A stretch of 64,000 nt of DNA from Roseomonas gilardii (GTDB lineage: Bacteria; Pseudomonadota; Alphaproteobacteria; Acetobacterales; Acetobacteraceae). Positions 8,799-17,563 of the stretch are shown here, in pieces. The stretch covers positions 1,539,001 through 1,603,000 of the forward strand of contig NZ_CP015583.1 in the NCBI RefSeq assembly GCF_001941945.1, read 5' to 3'. Below the pieces are notes generated by a model, which saw nothing but the letters and a program-made list of their open reading frames with translations, searched no databases and was not told where the DNA came from. A program made the position numbers and the translations under genes. How positions within the stretch are numbered: position 1 is the stretch's first letter; every line of letters begins with the position of its first letter.

Positions 8799-9299
8799 GT
8801 GAGCGACACCCAGTCCACGAATTCCCTCGCCGACCTCAAGACCCTCGTCGCCGGCACCCCGGCCGGCGAGGGCACCACGGCCGCCGCGACCCGTGAGCCG
8901 AAGCGCGACGCCCAGGGCCGCGCCTACGCCACCGGCCGCCGCAAGAACGCCATCGCCCGCGTCTGGCTGAAGCCCGGCAAGGGCGAGGTTCAGGTCAATG
9001 GCCGCGCCCAGGCGAAGTACTTCGCCCGCCCGGTGCTGCGGATGCTGATCGCCCAGCCCTTCCTGGTGGCGGACCGCTACCAGCAGTTCGACGTGATCTG
9101 CACGGTGGTCGGCGGTGGCCTGTCCGGCCAGGCCGGCGCGGTGCGCCTCGGCGTCAGCCGCGCGCTCACCCACTACGAGCCCGCCCTGCGCCCGATCCTG
9201 AAGAAGGCCGGCTTCCTGACCCGCGACCCGCGCGTGGTCGAGCGCAAGAAGTACGGCAAGGCCAAGGCCCGACGCTCCTTCCAGTTCAGCAAGCGCTGA
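8799..9299 (+). CDS. rpsI: 30S ribosomal protein S9
   Basis: 166 aa from a GTG at 8799, two bases after the rplM stop. The alphaproteobacterial form has a roughly 38-residue N-terminal extension (Thr/Ala/Glu-rich) ahead of the conserved body: [55 protein letters not shown] and the basic tail [10 protein letters not shown] whose C-terminal Lys-Arg reaches the P-site tRNA. A strong intrinsic terminator follows at 9346-9376. Confidence 0.98.
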   Translation: MSDTQSTNSLADLKTLVAGTPAGEGTTAAATREPKRDAQGRAYATGRRKNAIARVWLKPGKGEVQVNGRAQAKYFARPVLRMLIAQPFLVADRYQQFDVICTVVGGGLSGQAGAVRLGVSRALTHYEPALRPILKKAGFLTRDPRVVERKKYGKAKARRSFQFSKR

Positions 9300-9345
9300 C
9301 CGGGGGCGGGCGCCGGTTGGCGCCCGGGCCGTATCTGGTTCCGGA

Positions 9346-9376
9346 AAAGGGCGGTCCCGCTGGGGCCGCCCTTTTT
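9346..9376 (+). terminator. Rho-independent terminator of rplM-rpsI
   Basis: Perfect 9-bp stem AAAGGGCGG (9346-9354) with CCGCCCTTT (9366-9374), an 11-nt loop, and the T-run continuing to 9376. It ends 77 bp before argC, closing the ribosomal protein operon. Confidence 0.9.
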
Positions 9377-9453
9377 CACGTTCTTGTCCGTTGTTCCGGC
9401 GCGGTGCCTGCGTCATCACCGTGCTGCATCCGAGAGCGAGAGGAGTTCTCCGC

Positions 9454-10410
9454 ATGGCCAAGGGTTCCCTGCCGTCCGTCTTCGTGGACGGCGAGTCCGG
9501 CACCACGGGGCTGCAGATCGTCGAGCGCCTGCAGAACCTGCCGGGCGTCGCGCTCCGTTCCCTGCCGGCGGAGCGCCGCAAGGACCCGGAGGCCAAGCGC
9601 GCCCTGATGGCCGAGGTGGATGCGGTGGTGCTCTGCCTGCCCGACGACGCGGCGAAGGAAAGCGCCGCCATGGCGGCCTCCCTCGGCACCGACGCGCCCA
9701 AGGTCCTGGACGCCTCGACCGCCCACCGGGTGGACCCGGACTGGGTCTATGGCTTCCCCGAGCTCTCGCCGCAGCAGGCGACCGCCGTGGCCCAGGCCCC
9801 GCGCGTGAGCAACCCCGGCTGCTACCCCACCGGCGGCATCGCGCTGCTGCGGCCGCTGCTCGATGCCGGCCTCATCCCGGCGGACTACCCGGTCACGGTA
9901 AACGCCGTCTCCGGCTATTCCGGCGGCGGCAAGGCGATGATCGCCGAGCACGAGGGCGGCAAGGCGCCGAATTTCGAGCTCTACGGCCTGGCGCTGGAAC
10001 ACAAGCACGTGGCCGAGCTGCAGCGCTATTCCGGCCTGACGCGCCGCCCGCTCTTCGTCCCGAGCGTGGGGCATTTCCGGCAGGGCATGCTGGTCTCCAT
10101 CCCGCTGCATCTTGACATGCTGCCGGGCACGCCCTCGCCGGCCCGCCTGCGCGAAGTGCTGGAGGCGCACTACGCCGGCTCCCCCTGGGTCCGCGTCCTG
10201 CCCGCCGAGGCGAATGGCAAGCTGGAGGCCGAGGCCCTGAACGACACCAACGGGCTGGAACTCCGGGTCTTCGGCAACGAGGCCCGGCAGCAGGCGGTGC
10301 TGGTGGCGCGGCTGGACAATCTCGGCAAGGGCGCCTCGGGCGCGGCCGTCCAGAACCTCGGCCTGATGCTGGGCCTCGATGTCGAGGCGCGGCTGGGCCG
10401 GGCGGCATGA
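9454..10410 (+). CDS. argC: N-acetyl-gamma-glutamyl-phosphate reductase (short type)
   Basis: 318 aa from the ATG at 9454, preceded by a good AGAGGAG ribosome-binding site at 9439-9445. It reduces N-acetylglutamyl phosphate to the semialdehyde with NADPH in arginine synthesis; argB, the preceding step, is in the window at 41331. The nucleotide-binding motif is VDGESGTTGLQIVERL and the catalytic cysteine is in VSNPGCYPTGGIALL; HFRQGMLVSIPL and SVGHF are also typical. The length and motif spacing correspond to the shorter (type 2) ArgC. The stop overlaps the next gene as ATGA. Confidence 0.96.
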   Translation: MAKGSLPSVFVDGESGTTGLQIVERLQNLPGVALRSLPAERRKDPEAKRALMAEVDAVVLCLPDDAAKESAAMAASLGTDAPKVLDASTAHRVDPDWVYGFPELSPQQATAVAQAPRVSNPGCYPTGGIALLRPLLDAGLIPADYPVTVNAVSGYSGGGKAMIAEHEGGKAPNFELYGLALEHKHVAELQRYSGLTRRPLFVPSVGHFRQGMLVSIPLHLDMLPGTPSPARLREVLEAHYAGSPWVRVLPAEANGKLEAEALNDTNGLELRVFGNEARQQAVLVARLDNLGKGASGAAVQNLGLMLGLDVEARLGRAA

Positions 10411-10949
10411 GCGGCCACACAGGCCACATCCTCCCCTTCGAGGGTAAACTCCCCCGCATCCACCCCACCGCCTGGATCGCCCCCACCGCCGTGGTGATCG
10501 GCGATGTGGAGATCGGGGAGGGGGCGAGCATCTGGTACAACTGCGTGCTGCGCGGCGACACCGCCGCGATCACGGTCGGCGCCCGCTCCAATGTCCAGGA
10601 CGGCACAATCGTCCACCTCAATGCCGGGGAGCCGACGCGGATCGGCGCCGATGTCACGATCGGCCATGCCTGCATCATCCATGCCTGCACGCTGGAGGAC
10701 GGCGCCTTCGTCGGCATGGGCGCCACGGTGCTGGACCGCGCGGTGATCGAGACGGGCGGCATGATCGGCGCGGGCGGCCTGCTCGCGCCGGGCAAGGTGA
10801 TCCGCAGCAACGAGCTCTGGCTCGGCTCGCCCGCGCGCCTGGCGCGGCAGCGGACGGAGGAGGATCTGGCGATCTTCGCCCGCACCGCCCCGCACTACGT
10901 GGAACTGTCCGGACGGCACCGCCAGAGTCTGGCGCAGAGCCTGGAGTGA
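10407..10949 (+). CDS. Gamma-carbonic-anhydrase-like hexapeptide protein
   Basis: 180 aa left-handed beta-helix protein with repeated hexapeptides (IHPTAWIAPTAVVIGDVEIG and onwards). Three histidines at the positions of the Cam-type zinc ligands are visible: IVHLNAG, IGHACIIHACTLED. The family forms trimers; members act as carbonic anhydrases, carnitine-operon CaiE/PaaY thioesterases or unknowns. It is translationally coupled to argC (ATGA) and to the following lipoprotein gene (GTGA). Whether it hydrates CO2 cannot be decided from sequence. Confidence 0.88.
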   Translation: MSGHTGHILPFEGKLPRIHPTAWIAPTAVVIGDVEIGEGASIWYNCVLRGDTAAITVGARSNVQDGTIVHLNAGEPTRIGADVTIGHACIIHACTLEDGAFVGMGATVLDRAVIETGGMIGAGGLLAPGKVIRSNELWLGSPARLARQRTEEDLAIFARTAPHYVELSGRHRQSLAQSLE

Positions 10950-11479
10950 GGCATCTGCGCCCCCCGGCGCTTCTCCTGCTCGCCGGCCTCGCCGCCTGCG
11001 CCACGGAAAGCAACGCCCCCGCCCTGCCGCCCATCGCCGCGACGGGGCAGGACCCGGCCATCGCCTCGATCTACGGCGCGATGCCGGTCTTCCGCGACAC
11101 GCGCATCGTGGCGGGCAAGCCGGCCGAGGCCGCCATCGCCGCGATCCGGCTGGAATGGCTGGCGGCGGCGATGCCGCACGACCTCGCCTTCACCCACAGC
11201 AACCCCATCACCATCCCCGCCATGCTGGCGGCGCGCGACAACCTCCGCGCCGCGCTCGGAATCCAGCCCGGGGCACCGGGGACCATGGTGATGGCCGGGC
11301 TGGCCGATGCGGCGGCGGCGCTGGCCCGGGGCGACGAGGAAGCGGCGCGTCGCGCCCTGCCGCCGCCGGTCTTCGCCCCGGACACGCTGCGGCGCCTCGC
11401 CCGGCTGCCGGACCTGCCGGAGGCCAACCTCGCCCTGCTGCGGGCAGCCAAGGATCTGGACAGCGGCCCCGGCTCCTGA
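10946..11479 (+). CDS. Lipoprotein, paralogue of the next gene
   Basis: 177 aa from a GTG at 10946 that overlaps the upstream stop as GTGA. A short basic N-terminus and hydrophobic stretch end in the lipobox LAGLAACATES (Cys18), so a processed lipoprotein is expected. The mature domain is alanine-rich and mostly helical. Segments such as LEWLAAAM and AARDNLRAALGIQPG recur in the neighbouring gene at 11533 (MLEWLC, TARDEVRNALGIQPE), so the pair looks like an old tandem duplication. No function recognised. Confidence 0.75.
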   Translation: MRHLRPPALLLLAGLAACATESNAPALPPIAATGQDPAIASIYGAMPVFRDTRIVAGKPAEAAIAAIRLEWLAAAMPHDLAFTHSNPITIPAMLAARDNLRAALGIQPGAPGTMVMAGLADAAAALARGDEEAARRALPPPVFAPDTLRRLARLPDLPEANLALLRAAKDLDSGPGS

Positions 11480-11532
11480 GACGGACGTGGGAGCGCGGTT
11501 GCCGAGCCGTGCCGGGGATGGGAAGACACCCT

Positions 11533-12174
11533 ATGCAACGACGACTCCTGCTGCTGGCCCTGCTGCCGCTCGCCGCCTGTGCGGAGCTGCGCACGCCGCG
11601 CCGGCCGATTTCGCCGCCGCCCGGCCTGCTGACCGGCCCCGACCAGGGGCGGCAGGCGATCCGGGAACTCGACGAGTCCTTCCGCAACGGCGCCGCCGCG
11701 CTGCGCGGCCATCCGGAACGGATGGCCCGGGCCGCGGCGATGCTGGAATGGCTCTGCACGGACCTCGCCGGCAATCCGCGTTGGAACCCGGTCTCCCCGG
11801 GGGTGAAGCAGGTTGTCTATACCGCCCGCGACGAGGTGCGGAACGCCCTCGGCATCCAGCCGGAAGTGACCGGGCCGGAAGCGGCCACGGTCATGGCCGA
11901 TGTCGCGCGGGAACTGGCCGACGGCCAGGAAACGCGCGCCCAGGCTTTGCTGGAGGACGAGCGCCGCTTCCGCAATGGCGGGGAGCGGGTGATCGCCCGG
12001 CTGCGCGACCCGGGGCCCCTGCCGAACAGCGAGATCGCGCTTGGTGCCCTGGCGCAGGAGGTGGCGCGGCTGGATTCGGTGAATGGCTGGGTGGTTCAGC
12101 CCGCCGCCGATCCCTCCCTGACCGGCACGCGCGGGCTGGAGGACGATTCCTTCCGGTCCTCGCCCGGGTTCTGA
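11533..12174 (+). CDS. Lipoprotein, paralogue of the preceding gene
   Basis: 213 aa from the ATG at 11533. The signal sequence MQRRLLLLALLPLAACAELR carries a lipobox (LAAC, Cys16). The frame is open further upstream, but only this start gives a proper lipoprotein signal. The mature protein shares the LEWL and ARDEVRNALGIQP blocks with the previous gene, then a helical stretch rich in Glu/Arg/Ala. The extra C-terminal segment (SVNGWVVQPAADPSLTGTRG) is absent from the paralogue. Function unknown. It converges with phaC across a GC-rich hairpin at 12188-12211. Confidence 0.78.
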   Translation: MQRRLLLLALLPLAACAELRTPRRPISPPPGLLTGPDQGRQAIRELDESFRNGAAALRGHPERMARAAAMLEWLCTDLAGNPRWNPVSPGVKQVVYTARDEVRNALGIQPEVTGPEAATVMADVARELADGQETRAQALLEDERRFRNGGERVIARLRDPGPLPNSEIALGALAQEVARLDSVNGWVVQPAADPSLTGTRGLEDDSFRSSPGF

Positions 12175-12187
12175 CCGTCGGGGATTC

Positions 12188-12211
12188 CGGCCGGGGCGGA
12201 ACCCCCGGCCG
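12188..12211. terminator. GC-rich hairpin between convergent genes
   Basis: CGGCCGGGG (12188-12196) pairs perfectly with CCCCGGCCG (12203-12211) across a 6-nt loop. It lies between the stops of the lipoprotein gene and phaC. There is no T-run on either strand, so it may be only a stabilising 3' structure or a weak bidirectional terminator. Confidence 0.35.
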
Positions 12212-12225
12212 CCAGGGCGCCGGGG

Positions 12226-14079
12226 TCAGTCCTGCGCCATCACCTTCACATAGTCGCCGGGCGCATCGGCCAGGGCCGGCAGCTTCCCGGCCCCCGGCTC
12301 GCGGGCGGGCACCATGGCGTTGTCCAGCCCCGTGACCCAGCGCTGCCAGTCCGGCCACCAGGAGCCGGCGAGCTCCGTGGCCCCCTCCAGCCATTCCTCC
12401 GGATCGGCGGGCAGAGCCTCGTTGGTCCAGTGGCTGTACTTGCCGCTCTCGGGCGCGTTCACCACCCCGGCGATATGGCCCGAGGCGGCGAGCACGAAGC
12501 GGATCGGCCCGCCATAGATCTGCGTCGCGCGATAGGTGCTTTTCCAGGGCGCGATATGGTCCTCGCGCGTCGAGAGCAGATAGACGGGGATCTTGATCTT
12601 CCGCAGGTCGATCGGCACCCCGTCCAGCGTGATCCCGCCCGGCTTCACCAGGTCGTTCTGCTGATACATGCGGCGCAGGTAGAAGCTGTGCATCTTCGCC
12701 GGCATGCGCGTGCTGTCGTCGTTCCAGAACAGCAGGTCGAAGGGGAAGGGCTCCTGCCCCAGCAGGTAGTTCTGGACCACGAAGCTCCAGATCAGGTCGT
12801 TGGCGCGGAGCATGTTGAAGGTGTTCGCCATCTCCCCGCCCGCGAGGAAGCCCCGCTCGCCCATCTTCTGCTCGACGGCCTTGAGCTGCACCTCGTCGAT
12901 GAAGACGCTGATCTCGCCCGCCTCCTCGAAATCCGTCATGGTGGTGAAGAAGGTGGCGCTCTTGATGCGCGTGTCGCGCTTCGCCGCCATATGCGCGAGC
13001 GTCGCGGCCAGCAGCGTGCCGCCGAGGCAGTAGCCGATGGCGTTGACGTTGCGCTCCCCCGTCGCCTGCTGGATCGCGTCCAGCGCGGCATAGGGGCCCT
13101 CCTTCATGTAGTCCTCGAAATCCTTCTCCGCGAGGTGCTCGTCCGGATTGACCCAGGAGCAGACGAAGACCGTATGCCCCTGCGACACCGCCCAGCGGAT
13201 GAGGGAGTTCTTCGGCCGCAGGTCGAGGATGTAGAACTTGTTGATCCAGGGCGGCAGCAGCAGCAGCGGCCGCTTGAGCACCTTCTCCGTGGTAGGGCTG
13301 TACTGGATCAGCTCCATCAGCTCGTTGCGATACACCACCTTGCCCGGCGTCACCGCGATGTTCTCGCCGATCGCGAACTTGCTGCGGTCGGTCATGCTGA
13401 TGCGCAGGTTGCCCTTGCCACGCTCCAGGTCGGTCAGGAGGTTGGTCAGGCCCTTCAACAGGTTCTCGCCGCCGGTCTCGGCGGTGCGGCGCAGCACCTG
13501 GGGGTTGGTCATCAGGAAGTTCGTCGGGCTCATCGCATCCACGAACTGCCGCGTGTAGAAATCGACCTTCTGGGCGTTCTTCGGGTCGAGCTCGCCCTCC
13601 GTGCCGCGCACCACGTTCTGCATGTACCGCGCCGACAGCAGGTAGGACTGCTTGATGAAGTCGAAGACCTCGTTCTCGCGCCAGGCATCGTCCTTGAAGC
13701 GCTTGTCCTTGCTGTCCTCGGAGATGACCGGCTTGACCTCGCCCCCCATCATGCGGCGCGCGGTGTTGCCCCAGAGGGTCAGGTAGTCCTGCCAGAAGCC
13801 CATCTGGGCCTGCATCAGCCGGGCCGGGTTGGCCATCAGCCGGCTCGCCATCTCCATGAAGGCGCCGCCGAGGTTGAAGGGATCGAGCGGCGTCCCGCCC
13901 TCCACCTGGGGCGTGCCGCCGGTGCGGCCGGCCAGCTTCTCCGCGCTGTCGCCCTGCCGGCGGACGAAGTCGGCCACGATGCGCTGGCTGCGCTCCGCGA
14001 CATCGGCCATGGTTCGTGTCACCAGCGCCGGGTCCGGCAGGCGGAAACCAGGATCGGGCGTCTTGTCACTCTGGCTCAT
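12226..14079 (-). CDS. phaC: Class I polyhydroxyalkanoate synthase
   Basis: 617 aa from the ATG at 14079 (MSQSDKTPDPGFRLPDPALV). It polymerises (R)-3-hydroxyacyl-CoA to PHA at the granule surface. The catalytic cysteine lies in the lipase-box-like NAIGYCLGGTLLA; the partner aspartate is in LLSTREDHIAPW and the histidine in LAASGHIAGVVN. The N-terminal PhaC domain has LLMQ-like segments (RLMQAQMGFWQDYLTLW, RRMMGG) and the KDKRFKDDAWRENEVFDFIK block. The length fits class I (single-subunit). No phaA/phaB neighbours; bdhA at 34855 is the only other clear PHB-cycle gene in the window. Confidence 0.95.
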   Translation of the reverse strand: MSQSDKTPDPGFRLPDPALVTRTMADVAERSQRIVADFVRRQGDSAEKLAGRTGGTPQVEGGTPLDPFNLGGAFMEMASRLMANPARLMQAQMGFWQDYLTLWGNTARRMMGGEVKPVISEDSKDKRFKDDAWRENEVFDFIKQSYLLSARYMQNVVRGTEGELDPKNAQKVDFYTRQFVDAMSPTNFLMTNPQVLRRTAETGGENLLKGLTNLLTDLERGKGNLRISMTDRSKFAIGENIAVTPGKVVYRNELMELIQYSPTTEKVLKRPLLLLPPWINKFYILDLRPKNSLIRWAVSQGHTVFVCSWVNPDEHLAEKDFEDYMKEGPYAALDAIQQATGERNVNAIGYCLGGTLLAATLAHMAAKRDTRIKSATFFTTMTDFEEAGEISVFIDEVQLKAVEQKMGERGFLAGGEMANTFNMLRANDLIWSFVVQNYLLGQEPFPFDLLFWNDDSTRMPAKMHSFYLRRMYQQNDLVKPGGITLDGVPIDLRKIKIPVYLLSTREDHIAPWKSTYRATQIYGGPIRFVLAASGHIAGVVNAPESGKYSHWTNEALPADPEEWLEGATELAGSWWPDWQRWVTGLDNAMVPAREPGAGKLPALADAPGDYVKVMAQD

Positions 14080-14215
14080 CGGCGTGTTCCTGGTGCTCTC
14101 CCGGCCTGCGGCATCCGATGGCTTCACGCTTCGCCGGTTCTGCGGCAAACCTCGGTCCGAAGGGTATGGACCGATGGGAATGCCCCGCGGGAACCCGGCC
14201 GGGCGGGAAGTGCAG

Positions 14216-14845
14216 ATGATCCACAAGCCGATCAAACCTAGGTTGCGTGGGCAGGGGCGGCAAGCAGCCGCGCCGCTTTTGGCGCTGCGGCAAGGACGGC
14301 GCCTGCGCCCGCTCGTCCTGCTGGGCTGCCTGGTGCCGCTGGGCGCCTGCGTCGGCTCGCCGGGCGAGGGGCCCTTCGACTTCGTGCGCGAGATCCGCGG
14401 CAACGGGCTGAGCGGGCGCGAGGCGCCGCCGGGCCTGGAGGAAGGCTTCCCCAACCTCGCCCGCATCCCCCCCCGCCCGGCCCGGGGGGAGGCCTCGGTG
14501 CGCGAGCAACTGACCACCGCGCTCGCCGCCAACCGCGCCGCGGCGTCGCAGCCCATCTCGCCCGACGCCCCGGTGCCCGAGCCGCCGCCCGCGCCGGGTG
14601 CGAACCAGGTGCCGCACAGCCCGCCGCCGCCGCCGCGCCTGGCCTCGGCCCCGGCCATCGGCCCCAGCCCCCCCACCTCCGTGCTGCGCACCGGCGCGCC
14701 CGATCCCGGCAGCGCGCCGCCCCCGGCCCCGCCCACCGAGATGCTGGCGCCGCCGCCCGCGCCCACCCTGGCGCCCGCGCCCCCGGCCCCGCCGCCCGCG
14801 GATCTGCTGGCCCCCTCCGCCACGCCGAAACCGGCGAATCCCTAG
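14216..14845 (+). CDS. Proline-rich lipoprotein divergent from phaC
   Basis: 209 aa from the ATG at 14216. A basic N-terminus and hydrophobic run end in LVPLGACVGSP, a lipobox with cysteine near residue 44, which is late for a signal; a later non-ATG start would place it more normally. The mature part contains GFPNLARIPPRPAR, a motif of the type [YF]PNLA.[VI]P.RP seen in various alphaproteobacterial envelope proteins. More than half of the remainder is Pro/Ala-rich low-complexity sequence, suggesting a flexible spacer across the periplasm. Function unknown. The 136 bp to the phaC start must hold both promoters. Confidence 0.6.
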   Translation: MIHKPIKPRLRGQGRQAAAPLLALRQGRRLRPLVLLGCLVPLGACVGSPGEGPFDFVREIRGNGLSGREAPPGLEEGFPNLARIPPRPARGEASVREQLTTALAANRAAASQPISPDAPVPEPPPAPGANQVPHSPPPPPRLASAPAIGPSPPTSVLRTGAPDPGSAPPPAPPTEMLAPPPAPTLAPAPPAPPPADLLAPSATPKPANP

Positions 14846-15008
14846 CCGGAAACCCGCCCCGCTGGCCCGCCCCGCCCGCCATTCCCCCCGGGGAGGGACG
14901 GCGCGGGGCGGCCACGCGGCAGACGCGTCGCGCGATGGCCTCGCGCTGCGGCGCGAGGAGGGCTACCCTGGCCGCTCCGAGGAATTGAGGGCCCGAAGGG
15001 CTACACCC

Positions 15009-16259
15009 ATGAGTGACGACTTCCACCGCATCCGCCGCCTTCCCCCCTATGTCTTCGCCGAGGTGAACGGCGCCAAGGCCAAGGCGCGTGCCGCCGCGGA
15101 GGACATCGTGGACCTCGGCATGGGCAATCCCGACAGCCCCACGCCGCCACATATCGTGGCCAAGCTGGTGGAGGCGGTGCAGGACCCGCGCACCCACCGC
15201 TACTCGGCCTCCAAGGGCATCCCCGGTCTGCGCAAGGCGCTGGCGAACTACTACGCCCGCCGCTTCAACGTGCAGCTCGACCCGGAGACCGAGGTCGTGG
15301 CCACGCTGGGCTCGAAGGAAGGGCTGGCGAATCTCGCCCAGGCCATCACCTCGCCCGGCGACACGATCCTGGTGCCGAACCCCTCCTACCCGATCCACCA
15401 GTTCGGCTTCATCATCGCCGGCGCCTCGGTGCGCTCGATCCCGCACACGCCCGACGAGGAGATGCTGCGCGCCATCGACCGCGCGGTGCGCCATTCCGTG
15501 CCCGCGCCCACCGCGCTGATCGTGAACTTCCCCTCCAACCCGACGGCGCTGCTGGCCGATCTCGACTTCTACCGGGAGGTCGTGGCCATGGCGCGGAAGC
15601 ACGGCTTCTACGTGCTCTCCGACCTCGCCTATGCCGAGCTGTATTTCGGCGACAAGATCCCCCCCTCGATCCTGGAGGTCCCGGGCGCCAAGGACGTGGC
15701 CGTGGAGTTCACCTCCATGAGCAAGACCTACAACATGCCCGGCTGGCGCATGGGCTTCGCCGCCGGCAACCGCAAGCTGATCGCCGCGCTGACGCGGGTG
15801 AAGTCCTATCTCGACTACGGCGCCTTCACCCCGATCCAGGTCGCCGCCACCGCCGCGCTGAACGGGCCGCAGGATTGCGTGGCCGAGATGCGCACCCTGT
15901 ACCGCGACCGGCGCGACCTGCTGGTCAAGGGGCTGAAGCAGGCGGGCTGGGACGTGCCGATGCCGGAGGGCTCGATGTTCGTCTGGGCGCCGATCCCGGA
16001 GCGCTTCGCCCATCTCGGCTCGGTGGAATTCTCCAAGCTGCTGCTGGCCAGGGCCAAGGTCGCCGTCGCCCCCGGCATCGGCTTCGGCGAGTACGGCGAC
16101 GGCCATGTCCGCATCGCCACGGTGGAGAACGCCCAGCGCATCCGCCAGGCCCTGCGCGGCATCCGCTCCTTCCTGGCCGCCGACAACGGTGGACCCGCGC
16201 CCGGCTCGGGCGACGGCGGCCCCTCGACCGACACTTCCGCGGAGCTCGTGCGCGCTTGA
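15009..16259 (+). CDS. alaC: Alanine/diaminopimelate-type class I aminotransferase (AlaC-like)
   Basis: 416 aa from the ATG at 15009 (MSDDFHRIRRLPPYVF); the frame continues upstream only inside the preceding lipoprotein region. Fold-type I PLP aminotransferase with DLGMGNPDSPTPPHIV, the VPNPSYPIHQFGF block, LIVNFPSNPTALL, the DLAYAELYFG segment and the PLP lysine in FTSMSKTYNMPGWRMGF. It resembles E. coli AlaC (glutamate-pyruvate transaminase) and is often annotated as LL-diaminopimelate aminotransferase. Since dapD/dapE of the succinylase pathway are present, alanine synthesis is the likelier role. Its stop overlaps the hom start. Confidence 0.88.
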   Translation: MSDDFHRIRRLPPYVFAEVNGAKAKARAAAEDIVDLGMGNPDSPTPPHIVAKLVEAVQDPRTHRYSASKGIPGLRKALANYYARRFNVQLDPETEVVATLGSKEGLANLAQAITSPGDTILVPNPSYPIHQFGFIIAGASVRSIPHTPDEEMLRAIDRAVRHSVPAPTALIVNFPSNPTALLADLDFYREVVAMARKHGFYVLSDLAYAELYFGDKIPPSILEVPGAKDVAVEFTSMSKTYNMPGWRMGFAAGNRKLIAALTRVKSYLDYGAFTPIQVAATAALNGPQDCVAEMRTLYRDRRDLLVKGLKQAGWDVPMPEGSMFVWAPIPERFAHLGSVEFSKLLLARAKVAVAPGIGFGEYGDGHVRIATVENAQRIRQALRGIRSFLAADNGGPAPGSGDGGPSTDTSAELVRA

Positions 16260-17548
16260 CCCGTCCCCTTTCCGTCGCCCTGGCCGGTCTCGGCACCGTC
16301 GGCGCGGGCACGCTGCAGATCCTGCGCACCAATGCCGAGCTGATCGCCGCCCGCGCCGGCCGTCCCATCGCCGTGACCGCCGTGGCGGCGCGCGACCGCT
16401 CGCGCGACCGCGGCATCCCGCTGGACGGGCTGCGCTGGTACGACGACCCGGTCGCGCTGGCGCATGACCCGGCGGTGGACGTGGTGGTCGAAGCCATCGG
16501 CGGCTCCGAGGGCGCGGCCCGCGCCGCGGTCGAGGCCGCGCTGGCCGCCGGCAAGCCGGTGGTGACGGCGAACAAGGCGCTGCTCGCCGTCCATGGCGCC
16601 GCCCTCGCCCGTTCGGCGGAGATGCAGGGCGTGCCGCTGGCCTTCGAGGCGGCGGTCGCCGGCGGCATCCCGGTCATCAAGGCGCTGCGCGAGGGGCTGG
16701 CGGCCAACCGCTTCCAGCGCGTCACCGGCATCCTGAACGGCACCTGCAACTACATCCTGACGCAGATGCGCGAGCGCGGGCGGGAATTCGCCGAGGCGCT
16801 CGCCGACGCGCAGCGCCTCGGCTATGCCGAGGCCGATCCCTCCTTCGACATCGACGGCGTGGACGCGGCGCACAAGCTGGCGATCCTGGCGGCGCTCGCC
16901 TTCGGCCGCCCGGTGGACTTCTCCGCCGTGCATGTCGAGGGCATCCGCAACATCACCGCGCTCGACATCAAGCTGGCCGAGGAGCTCGGCTACCGCATCA
17001 AGCTGCTGGGCCTCGCCCGCTGCACCGATCGCGGCGTGGAGACGCGCGTGCATCCCTGCATGGTCCCCGCCGCCTTCCCGCTGGCCCGCGTGGACGGCGT
17101 CTTCAACGCCGTGGTGGCGGAGGGCGACTTCGTGGGCCGCGTGGTGCTCGAAGGCCGCGGCGCCGGCGCCGGGCCGACCGCCTCGGCCGTGGTGGCCGAC
17201 CTGATCGACATCGCGCGCAACCGGCACACGCCCGTCTGGGGCGCCGGGCTCGACGACCTCGCCCCGCTGCCCTCCCTGCCGATGGAGGAGCGCACCGGCG
17301 CCTACTACCTGCGCCTGATGGTGGTGGACCGCCCCGGCGTGATCGCCGACGTGACCGGCGCGCTGCGCGATTCCGGGATCAGCCTGGAATCCATGCTGCA
17401 GCGCGGCCGCGCCCCGGGCGAGGCCGTGCCCGTGGTGCTGACCACGCATGATTCGTCGGAACGCGCGATGCGCAAGGCCATCGCGCGGATCGAGGCTTTG
17501 GAGACGGTGCTGGAATCCCCGGCGCTGATCCGGATCGAGAGTTTCTGA
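16256..17548 (+). CDS. hom: Homoserine dehydrogenase
   Basis: 430 aa. No ATG or GTG is placed sensibly; the TTG at 16256 overlaps the aminotransferase stop as TTGA and begins LTRPLSVALAGLGTVGAGTL, so it is the chosen start. It converts aspartate semialdehyde to homoserine with NAD(P)H. The Rossmann motif is GLGTVGAGTL; the catalytic region includes VTANKALLA, FEAAVAGGIPVI, GILNGTCNYILTQM and the DIDGVDAAHKLAILA segment. The C-terminal 80 residues are an ACT domain (LRLMVVDRPGVIADVTGAL), implying feedback by threonine. It is followed by glpX and recJ, a conserved alphaproteobacterial order. Confidence 0.95.
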   Translation: MTRPLSVALAGLGTVGAGTLQILRTNAELIAARAGRPIAVTAVAARDRSRDRGIPLDGLRWYDDPVALAHDPAVDVVVEAIGGSEGAARAAVEAALAAGKPVVTANKALLAVHGAALARSAEMQGVPLAFEAAVAGGIPVIKALREGLAANRFQRVTGILNGTCNYILTQMRERGREFAEALADAQRLGYAEADPSFDIDGVDAAHKLAILAALAFGRPVDFSAVHVEGIRNITALDIKLAEELGYRIKLLGLARCTDRGVETRVHPCMVPAAFPLARVDGVFNAVVAEGDFVGRVVLEGRGAGAGPTASAVVADLIDIARNRHTPVWGAGLDDLAPLPSLPMEERTGAYYLRLMVVDRPGVIADVTGALRDSGISLESMLQRGRAPGEAVPVVLTTHDSSERAMRKAIARIEALETVLESPALIRIESF

Positions 17549-17563
17549 GGAGAGCGGGAAGCG

